Part shown: positions 1-5,629 of the stretch, piece by piece
How positions within the stretch are numbered: the first letter of the stretch is position 1
Layout of the letters: the number at the start of each line of letters is the position of its first letter
From: Tangfeifania sp.
Lineage (GTDB): Bacteria; Bacteroidota; Bacteroidia; Bacteroidales; Prolixibacteraceae
Direction: 5' to 3'
Assembly (NCBI GenBank): GCA_018400515.1
Contig: JAGYMR010000088.1
Span: 1-9,836 of the forward strand
Length of the DNA: 9,836 nt
The notes under the pieces: generated by a model
What the model was told of the DNA's origin: nothing
The model's database searches: none
Seen by the model: the letters and a program-made list of their open reading frames with translations, nothing else
Made by a program: the position numbers and the translations under genes

Positions 1-548
1 CCTTCGAGCATCACTTTTTTCTGGTTGTGCCACAGGTGATAAGGATAATAGTGATGAGCGATGCGCTGGCAGTTATAACCGAAAAATTCATCAAACCCCT
101 GGTTGTTAGGATCTCCTTCGGATCCGGGGTAGCCCAGTCCCCATTTTCCGAAGGCTCCCGTAACATAACCGGCTTCCTTCAGGACTTCAGCTATGGTCAC
201 CGCTTCTGATTCCAGCGGATATTGCCCCTCCGGTTTCCACTCTTTGTTGCCGCGGATGAAGGTATGCCCTGTATGCTGCCCGGTCATGAGGGAAGACCGT
301 GATGGTGCGCATACCGTCGAACCGGCATAATGTTGGGTGAACTTTAACCCCTCTTCGGCCAGCTGGTCGATATGGGGCGTTTGAAACCGGGTTTGGCCGT
401 AACAGCTTAAATCGCCGTAACCCAGATCATCGGCCAGGATGTAGACGATGTTGGGTTTTTTGGGTGTTTTCTGTTTTTTTTGCTGATGACTGCAGGATAC
501 CAGCAAGGCAGGAATCATCACGGCTGGCAGGAAAATGGTTCGTTTCAT
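1..548 (-). CDS. Type I (formylglycine-dependent) sulfatase lipoprotein, N-terminal part
   Basis: Partial gene: about 183 N-terminal residues are visible and the C-terminal two thirds lie beyond the left edge. Residues 1-19 form a lipoprotein signal ending in a lipobox (LLVSC, Cys19). The residues after Cys19 (SHQQKK) are not an acidic surface-export signal, so a periplasm-facing lipoprotein is likelier than a surface one. The mature part opens with KPNIVYILADDLGYGD, whose Asp40-Asp41 are the usual calcium ligands. The CAPSR motif at 80-84 is the Cys-type sulfatase signature, in which Cys80 is oxidised to formylglycine by an anaerobic maturase. A GKWGLG motif at 134-139 supplies the usual active-site lysine. 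Expected reaction: hydrolysis of sulfate esters, here probably on a glycan, given the hydrolase-like gene upstream on the same strand. The ATG at 548 has no Shine-Dalgarno but an A-rich leader. The substrate cannot be told from this fragment. Confidence 0.93.
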   Translation of the reverse strand, partial: MKRTIFLPAVMIPALLVSCSHQQKKQKTPKKPNIVYILADDLGYGDLSCYGQTRFQTPHIDQLAEEGLKFTQHYAGSTVCAPSRSSLMTGQHTGHTFIRGNKEWKPEGQYPLESEAVTIAEVLKEAGYVTGAFGKWGLGYPGSEGDPNNQGFDEFFGYNCQRIAHHYYPYHLWHNQKKVMLE

Positions 549-717
549 TGGTTTTTAGTTTAAAATATTTACGGTTTCACAGAACGTGCAGGGAACAGGA
601 GCAGGCCCTTCTGCGATATTTGGTTCCCCTGACTGGTTCATCGCTGAAAGGGTTAAACAGTTCAGAGGTCCGCAAACCGGGGGAGGGGGAGATCCCCTCC
701 CACCTTCGCGGTATAGA
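549..717. other. Intergenic gap between hydrolase-like gene and sulfatase
   Basis: 169 bp separate two genes transcribed leftward. The right half contains a G/C-rich hairpin (681-701). The left half, next to the sulfatase start, is A/T-rich. I see no TAnnTTTG element on the minus strand here, so the sulfatase may be read through from the gene upstream, although the gap is wide for a tight operon. No ORF or RNA gene is evident. Confidence 0.6.
681..701 (-). terminator. G/C-rich hairpin after the hydrolase-like gene (possible terminator or processing site)
   Basis: GGGAGGGG (681-688) and CCCCTCCC (694-701) form a perfect 8-bp stem with a 5-base loop, starting 17 bases after the stop codon of the minus-strand gene. 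No T-tract follows on either strand, so it is not a canonical intrinsic terminator. It could attenuate read-through into the sulfatase gene or stabilise the 3' end of the upstream mRNA. The structure is seen directly; the role is inferred. Confidence 0.35.
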
Positions 718-3618
718 TTATTGTTTCCCGGCCAGTGTCAGCCACTTCCCGTTGATTCCCCGGTTGACTTCAAAGCTGATGGCCTCGTTTTTCTTTTCAA
801 AGGTTAATTTTTTTCCCCGGTGATCCTTTAAACGGATTTTTTGAGCAGCCATCTCTGTTGTCAGGGGAATGGTTACCCGGCCTTCGCCCCGGACAATGAT
901 CTTCAGTTCATTGCTGTTTTTCTCCAGGGAGGGAGCAAATGCAATTTTTTCCAGGGGGGTTTCAGCAAAAATGTATTTTTTGCCGTCGATGATTGCCTGA
1001 TTGCACTGATGCCCTTCAAATGCGATCAGTTCATCTTCTTTATTTGTCCGGAAGGCCATGGTAAGTCGACCGTTAAAGCTGACCTCGTGGCCGTTCACCT
1101 TCAAGCTGGAAACTTCGATCTCATCGGGAGGAAGGGGATTTTCCGCCAGCACCTTTTGATCCTCTTCCGGGTCGCGTGAAAATCCTCCTGGCCAGTTTTC
1201 GCGGTGTCTCCGGTAATGGCGCACCAGGACCGTGGCATTGTTGGGGAAGCGGGTGGCCAGGTAATCCGTGGTTCTTGAAACGTGTTCGGTATTGTCATTG
1301 ATTCCGGGAAAGGCGCCGGTTGGCTGGTAGGCACCCACATGATCCAGGATCTCGAAAAGGGTCCGGGTTTCATAGCCTAAACTGGCGGCCTGGTCATCCC
1401 GGGGGCGGAATCCGAAAAAGAACGCATTGCCGTTGCCGGTTCCAACCAGTAGTTCTTTATCGCAGTAAGCCAGCCGGTCTGTTCTATCAGTGGCTTTTAC
1501 GGGATATACATGGTCGGGCAGAAAACTTGTAAGAATGGTTTGTGAAGGGATGTTTTCCAGTTGGTTTGTGAAGGTGATGCGTTTCCCTGCCGCAATCTGT
1601 CCCTGAAGGTGCTGTGAATCGATGGAAACCCCGAAAATATCCTCCCATTTGGAGCGGCATTGTTCCCCGTTTCCGTTAATGAGGGGCGGAGGTCCGAACC
1701 AAAGGGCTTTCCCTCCGTTTTGGGCCAGTTTTTCCATCATATCCAGCACGCCCTTTTGGGGAAGGGGTTCAAAAAGGGCCACCAAGGTAGTATATTTTTT
1801 GTCTTTGATGCAAATTTCCCCATGTTCATTGACGCTGCCCAGTTCCATTAATTTTTCCGCAGTGATGTAATTGGCATAACCGTACTGGGTAACCCAGCTG
1901 CCAAAACGCTCTTCCACAGCTACCAGGTTCATGGGGTACAGGATCAACACCTCCACATCGCGGTGGATGTGTCCTGTGATCATATCCAGGGACCGGGAGC
2001 GGGGCCGGCCTCCGAAGGCATCGTTGATGGCTGTTTTCCGTTCCCTTACTTTGTTGGGCATTCCCCAGAAAGCCGGGTATGCATTGGGAATTCTGTTGAT
2101 AACACCAATGGAGGTCGCCATGGCTGCTCCGTAATAATTCCGGTCGTTCCACCCCAGTTCGGCAAAATCGTTCCGGGTGGGTTCCAGGTATTCTCCCCAT
2201 TTAAAGTAATCGTAACAGGCTGCTGCCGCCTGATGAACCGTATTTCCCCAGATGAAATTCGGGGTCAGTTCGTATTTGTAGGCATTGGGTTCCAGTTGAC
2301 CCGTATTCCACAGGTCAACGGTCGGACTCTCGGCCCATGAAGCATGGCCGCTGGTTCCAAAATCTTCTACCTGAAACAATTCACTGGCATAAGCTTTAGC
2401 TTCATTGAAAAGATCAACCACGTGGTGGTTTAACAGTTTATAGTACCGGTCGCGGAAAAGAAATGTCTTATGAATGGCTTCTTTTGATGCTCCCCTGACG
2501 TACTGGACATTCTTAATGGCGTCCGCATTGTTGCTGTTGATGTCCGGGCCGTATACAAAATAGAGAATGTCTTTCTCTTCAAAAGGATCCCCGAATTTTT
2601 TCTCATAAAGATCGCCCAGGGCTTCGGAATAATACCTGACAGCCAACTGTCCGTTATCATGGTGGCTGAAATAGCTCCAGTCCTGCTGGATGTGCATTTC
2701 ATCCGAATAGAAGTGTTCGATCCTGATCCCATTGTCGGCATATTTTTTCAGCAGGTTTTTCAGAAAGGGGGCTGCCTCGGCACTGAAATACTCCATTTCC
2801 GGGACTTCATATTCCAACAGCACCAGCACCCTGTTGTAGCCCTTCAGTTGATCGCTGCCATTGGAAAAAATAGAGATCCGCTGGGTCCTTTTCGCGTCTT
2901 CCGCCGCGGATGTAGAACTCCACTGATCGGTGTCCAGCCCTGTGCTGTCGCCTTTGGCGGAAGAGGAAACCTTCCACTGGTTGTAATCAACATCGTTTAA
3001 TTCAATGATATCATCCCGGTTTACTACCTTGAAGGGACTGTCAGGCAGTTTTTGTTCTTTAAAAGCATAGGCTTTGACATCTTTCAGGCGAATGCGAAAC
3101 CGGCCCTTGTTATTGGTCCAGTAAAGTTGCTGCCAGAGCTGAACATGAAATTGGCCGGTTTCCGGATTTCGCAAACCGACTTTGTAATGCAGCCATTTTC
3201 CGGTTTTCCCGGTTTGTTTTTTGAATGCAGGGCCCAGTTCGAGGGGACTGAGCAGGCTTAATCCCAGCCCCAGCCCGTATTGGGAAGCAAAATCGGCGAT
3301 AAATTTCATCTTTTCCACATATTCATCCATATCGGGTGTGAGCAGCCGGACGGTTTCGGTCTGGTCCCTGTATTGCCTGAAAAATTCATCAAAAGCAATC
3401 GTAAGGATTTTATCGCCGCGACTTTCGGCATTTTCACAAATTTCGCGTAAACTCATGATCCGCTTGGTATGGCCGGTGGAGATGTCAATTTTCTTATCAG
3501 GATCCTGCAGATCGTGTAGCTGCTGGTCGCTGGTAAGAATAATGGTGGCGGATTCTACCGGCAGGAAGGGTGTTAAAAAAAGGAGGATTAACAAGAGCTT
3601 TTTGAATAGATTGTTCAT
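718..3618 (-). CDS. Secreted glycoside hydrolase-like protein (TIM barrel plus amidotransferase-like domain), family unassigned
   Basis: 966 residues. Residues 1-24 are a Sec signal peptide (Lys-rich start, Leu/Ile/Phe core, VESA end), so the mature enzyme should be periplasmic or exported; there is no lipobox. Residues about 50-540 read like a (beta/alpha)8 barrel. A strand at 72-78 (LTIAFDE) is followed by LLEYEVPEMEYF (267-278), FYSDEMH (303-309), GHASWAESP (424-432) and a Trp/Tyr-rich stretch at 456-520. Glu307 and Glu430 are candidate acid/base and nucleophile residues by position, not by proof. Residues about 553-665 (DVEVLILYP onward, then LVALFEPLP and ALWFGPPP) resemble the amidotransferase-like trimerisation domain that follows the barrel in GH42-type enzymes. 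The C-terminal region (about 670-966) looks beta-rich. I cannot assign a CAZy family or substrate. The neighbouring sulfatase suggests a sulfated polysaccharide. The ATG at 3618 immediately precedes the signal peptide, supporting this start. Confidence 0.6.
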   Translation of the reverse strand: MNNLFKKLLLILLFLTPFLPVESATIILTSDQQLHDLQDPDKKIDISTGHTKRIMSLREICENAESRGDKILTIAFDEFFRQYRDQTETVRLLTPDMDEYVEKMKFIADFASQYGLGLGLSLLSPLELGPAFKKQTGKTGKWLHYKVGLRNPETGQFHVQLWQQLYWTNNKGRFRIRLKDVKAYAFKEQKLPDSPFKVVNRDDIIELNDVDYNQWKVSSSAKGDSTGLDTDQWSSTSAAEDAKRTQRISIFSNGSDQLKGYNRVLVLLEYEVPEMEYFSAEAAPFLKNLLKKYADNGIRIEHFYSDEMHIQQDWSYFSHHDNGQLAVRYYSEALGDLYEKKFGDPFEEKDILYFVYGPDINSNNADAIKNVQYVRGASKEAIHKTFLFRDRYYKLLNHHVVDLFNEAKAYASELFQVEDFGTSGHASWAESPTVDLWNTGQLEPNAYKYELTPNFIWGNTVHQAAAACYDYFKWGEYLEPTRNDFAELGWNDRNYYGAAMATSIGVINRIPNAYPAFWGMPNKVRERKTAINDAFGGRPRSRSLDMITGHIHRDVEVLILYPMNLVAVEERFGSWVTQYGYANYITAEKLMELGSVNEHGEICIKDKKYTTLVALFEPLPQKGVLDMMEKLAQNGGKALWFGPPPLINGNGEQCRSKWEDIFGVSIDSQHLQGQIAAGKRITFTNQLENIPSQTILTSFLPDHVYPVKATDRTDRLAYCDKELLVGTGNGNAFFFGFRPRDDQAASLGYETRTLFEILDHVGAYQPTGAFPGINDNTEHVSRTTDYLATRFPNNATVLVRHYRRHRENWPGGFSRDPEEDQKVLAENPLPPDEIEVSSLKVNGHEVSFNGRLTMAFRTNKEDELIAFEGHQCNQAIIDGKKYIFAETPLEKIAFAPSLEKNSNELKIIVRGEGRVTIPLTTEMAAQKIRLKDHRGKKLTFEKKNEAISFEVNRGINGKWLTLAGKQ

Positions 3619-3640
3619 AATAATTCGGATTTATTTTTTA

Positions 3641-3775
3641 CAAAGGGCAATATTGTTATTTGAATTAAATTATGTGGTTCAATTTCAAATATTTTTTCTT
3701 TCCCGGCAACTAAAAAGCGTAAATATCCCTTTAATCAGGTTCACCATCTGCTGAATGGGCCGTATTTGCCCTTTG
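3641..3775. repeat. 10-bp inverted repeat spanning the upstream region of the hydrolase-like gene
   Basis: CAAAGGGCAA at 3641-3650 recurs as its exact reverse complement TTGCCCTTTG at 3766-3775, with 115 bp between arms. One arm lies 22 bp upstream of the hydrolase-like start codon and the other near the end of trpS. It could be a pair of regulator sites, but a chance match is possible. The 211-bp gap (3619-3829) otherwise holds no ORF, no clear TAnnTTTG element on the minus strand and no T-tailed terminator for trpS; there are only short CCGGA/TCCGG palindromes at about 3785-3815. Confidence 0.35.
3657..3691. promoter_or_regulatory. A/T-rich dyad, candidate operator of the hydrolase-like gene
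   Basis: TATTTGAA (3657-3664) and TTCAAATA (3684-3691) are exact inverted arms separated by 19 bp. A nested TTGAA/TTCAA pair lies at 3660-3664 and 3678-3682. The dyad is 39-73 bp upstream of the start codon of the hydrolase-like gene, where a promoter would be expected. A/T-rich DNA yields such dyads by chance, so the operator role is only a suggestion. Confidence 0.3.
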
Positions 3776-3829
3776 CCAACACATGCCGGAGAGGGATCCG
3801 GAGCATCTTTTCCGGTAGAAAAATATAAG

Positions 3830-4831
3830 TTAAAACAATTTTTTAAAGCCGATCACATTTTTTACTTCCTGCAATGTTTTTGAAGCCGACTCACGGGCTT
3901 TTTCGGATCCCATTTTTGCGACCCTGGCCAGGTAGGCATCATCTTCCAGGATGGCTATGATCCGCTCCCGTATCGGGGTAGTATAGGATATGATGTCTTC
4001 GGCCAGTTGCTTTTTCATGTCGCCGTAACGGATTTCACACCTGTTGTATAATTCCTCAAAATGCACCACCGTATCGGGGGAGGAGACAATTTCCATCAAA
4101 TGAAACAGGTTTTGTACCGGTTCGGCTTTTTGTTGGTTGGGTTCCGTGGGCCCTGCATCCGTGACGGCACGCATCACCTTTTTCCGGATGGATTTGGGAT
4201 CTTCAAACAGATTGATGGCATTGCCCTCCGATTTTCCCATCTTTCCGCTTCCGTCCAGTCCCGGGACTTTGATCATCTCTTTGCCATCAAAAGTAAAGGG
4301 ACGGGGAATGGGGAAAACCTTTTTTTTGTACATCCGGTTGAAACGTTTGGCAAACTTCCGGGCCATCTCCAGGTTTTGTTCCTGGTCCTTTCCAACCGGC
4401 ACAAAATTGGCCTTGTGAATGATAATGTCTGCCGCCATCAATACCGGGTAGGTCAATAATCCCGCATTGACGTTCTGTGGTTGTTGCCGGGCTTTCTCCT
4501 TAAAGGAGGTGGTACGCAGCAGTTCCCCCAAATAAGCATTCATATTGAGGATGGTATATAGTTCCGTGACTTCAGGGACATCGCTTTGAATATAAATGGT
4601 GGCTTTCTCAGGGTCAATGCCACAGGCCAGGTATTCAGCCAGCACCTGTTTCACTCCGGTCTGCAGGTTTTCAGGCATGGGATGTGTGGTAAGGGAGTGA
4701 ATGTCGGCAATAAAAAAGAAACAGTTAAAATCTTCCTGCATTCTTAAAAAATTGCGGACAGCCCCGAAATAATTTCCGAGGTGCAAAAAACCTGTGGGTC
4801 TGATCCCGCTGAGAACTGTTGGTTTGTCCAT
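3830..4831 (-). CDS. trpS: Tryptophanyl-tRNA synthetase
   Basis: Charges tRNA-Trp with tryptophan at the expense of ATP; cytoplasmic class Ic aminoacyl-tRNA synthetase acting as a dimer. The 333-residue length is normal for bacterial TrpRS. The N-terminal ATP-binding signature PTGFLHLGN is at 12-20 (the HIGH-type motif). The KMSKS-type loop is KMGKS at 197-201, preceded by GLDGSG. The AADI segment (133-136) and VPVGKDQ (145-151) are family hallmarks. The frame stays open for another 60 codons upstream (to 5011), but that stretch is unlike TrpRS and would run through the promoter region. The ATG at 4831 gives the normal N-terminus (MDKPTVLSGIRPTG) and has AGGA 9 bases upstream. Divergent from queD; no T-box leader is apparent in the short 5' region. 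Confidence 0.97.
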   Translation of the reverse strand: MDKPTVLSGIRPTGFLHLGNYFGAVRNFLRMQEDFNCFFFIADIHSLTTHPMPENLQTGVKQVLAEYLACGIDPEKATIYIQSDVPEVTELYTILNMNAYLGELLRTTSFKEKARQQPQNVNAGLLTYPVLMAADIIIHKANFVPVGKDQEQNLEMARKFAKRFNRMYKKKVFPIPRPFTFDGKEMIKVPGLDGSGKMGKSEGNAINLFEDPKSIRKKVMRAVTDAGPTEPNQQKAEPVQNLFHLMEIVSSPDTVVHFEELYNRCEIRYGDMKKQLAEDIISYTTPIRERIIAILEDDAYLARVAKMGSEKARESASKTLQEVKNVIGFKKLF

Positions 4832-4859
4832 ACTTGTTATTCCTGATTTTTCCAAAACA

Positions 4860-4867
4860 CAAAAATA
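4860..4867 (-). promoter_or_regulatory. Bacteroidota -7 element for trpS
   Basis: On the minus strand this reads TATTTTTG, matching the Bacteroidota primary-sigma consensus TAnnTTTG. It ends 28 bases upstream of the trpS ATG, predicting a leader of roughly 20-25 bases with AGGA inside it. A convincing -33 TTG is not seen at the usual distance. A/T-rich sequence makes single matches common; repetition of the pattern upstream of other genes here raises confidence. Confidence 0.5.
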
Positions 4868-4982
4868 GGAAAAATTTATGTATGAATGTCCTAAAAACAG
4901 GCCGGGGGATGAAGATTCGGGCCGTGTTGCTTTTTTCAATGAAGTTCGGGGCACTGCATATCCCGGGTTAAATAAATTTGGG

Positions 4983-4990
4983 TACTTTTG
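4983..4990 (+). promoter_or_regulatory. Bacteroidota -7 element for queD
   Basis: TACTTTTG matches TAnnTTTG and ends 19 bases before the queD ATG at 5010, so the 5' leader would be about 10-15 bases. No clear -33 TTG lies 19-21 bases upstream. It forms the divergent partner of the trpS element in the same 178-bp gap. The rest of that gap (4868-4982) shows no convincing riboswitch or RNA gene. Confidence 0.5.
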
Positions 4991-5009
4991 CTTTTTTAAA
5001 TAGGATGCC

Positions 5010-5459
5010 ATGCCAAAGATCCGGGTTACGAAACGCTTTCATTTTGAAATGGCACACAACCTTTATAACTATGACGGGCTGTGCCGCAATATTCATGGAC
5101 ATTCCTACAACCTTGAAGTTACCCTGGCCGGGGAACCGCGAAAGCAGCCCGGCCATCCCCGGGACGGAATGGTCATGGAGTTTTCCGATTTGAAAAATCT
5201 GGTGAAATCGGAAATTGTGAACCGTTTTGACCATTCGTTGATGGTGAGCAGGCAGGTGCCTGAAAAACAGATCGAACTGTTGCGGAAAACTTCTGAACGG
5301 ATTTTGGTGGTCGATTTTCAGCCAACAACGGAAAATATTGTGACCTACATTGCGGAAATTCTCCAGGAAAAACTTCCTGAGGAGGTAAAGCTTTTCAGTA
5401 TCCGGCTTTACGAAACCGTTACCGCTTTTGCTGAATGGTTTGCCGAAGATAACGAATGA
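5010..5459 (+). CDS. queD: 6-carboxy-tetrahydropterin synthase / 6-pyruvoyl-tetrahydropterin synthase family protein
   Basis: 149 residues of the PTPS/QueD family, most likely converting dihydroneopterin triphosphate to 6-carboxytetrahydropterin on the way to the 7-deazaguanine precursor of queuosine. The zinc-binding histidines are visible as His16 (FHFEMAH) and His29/His31 (NIHGHSY). The catalytic residues are Cys25 (GLCRNIHGH), His75 in FDHSLM, and Glu135 in LYETVTAFAEW. Compared with short QueD proteins it carries extra residues at about 41-52 and 80-104. The start is the only ATG giving the family N-terminus (MPKIRVTKRFHFEMAH); the AGG three bases before it is too close for a normal Shine-Dalgarno. 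Transcribed alone from a promoter divergent with trpS and followed by a terminator. A pterin function outside queuosine synthesis cannot be excluded from sequence. Confidence 0.9.
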   Translation: MPKIRVTKRFHFEMAHNLYNYDGLCRNIHGHSYNLEVTLAGEPRKQPGHPRDGMVMEFSDLKNLVKSEIVNRFDHSLMVSRQVPEKQIELLRKTSERILVVDFQPTTENIVTYIAEILQEKLPEEVKLFSIRLYETVTAFAEWFAEDNE

Positions 5460-5515
5460 ATCCTGCGGGTTTTCTTTTTCCGGTTGGTCTCCGAAGCGTC
5501 CTTTGGTTTTGTTTC

Positions 5516-5545
5516 ACGGGAAAACGCTGTTTTTCCGTCTTTTTT
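5516..5545 (+). terminator. Intrinsic terminator after queD
   Basis: ACGGGAAAA (5516-5524) pairs with TTTTTCCGT (5530-5538), giving a 9-bp stem with one G-U pair and loop CGCTG. A run of six T residues follows at 5540-5545. It lies 57 bases after the queD stop and separates queD from polA. The minus strand has no T-tract after the same hairpin, so it works rightward only. Confidence 0.8.
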
Positions 5546-5615
5546 CAGGGAAGATCCGGCTGAAGAATTTTTCCAGGCGCAGGGGGGATCGTTTCATTTA
5601 ATTAAAAAGTTCCCT

Positions 5616-5623
5616 TAAATTTG
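5616..5623 (+). promoter_or_regulatory. Bacteroidota -7 element for polA, very close to the start codon
   Basis: TAAATTTG matches TAnnTTTG and ends only six bases before the polA ATG (5630). If this is the -7 element, transcription would begin at or within a few bases of the ATG, giving a leaderless or nearly leaderless mRNA. The absence of any Shine-Dalgarno there is consistent. No good -33 TTG is seen, and A/T-rich sequence could match by chance. Confidence 0.4.
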
Positions 5624-5629
5624 TTTATT

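Noticed and set aside
464..823. Plus-strand ORF of 119 residues across the sulfatase and hydrolase-like genes.
   Set aside because: It overlaps two well-supported minus-strand genes, has no recognisable domain and no start signal; antisense shadow.
1826..2200. Other open frames of 90-125 codons inside the hydrolase-like gene on both strands.
   Set aside because: All lie within the 966-residue frame and have the biased composition of frame shadows.
4868..4982. Possible preQ1 riboswitch upstream of queD.
   Set aside because: The likely transcription start is near 4996, leaving too short a leader, and no plausible pseudoknot fold or aptamer core is visible.
4832..5011. 60-codon in-frame N-terminal extension of trpS up to 5011.
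   Set aside because: The translated extension is unlike any TrpRS, it would cover the divergent promoter region and touch the queD start, and the ATG at 4831 gives the standard N-terminus and length.
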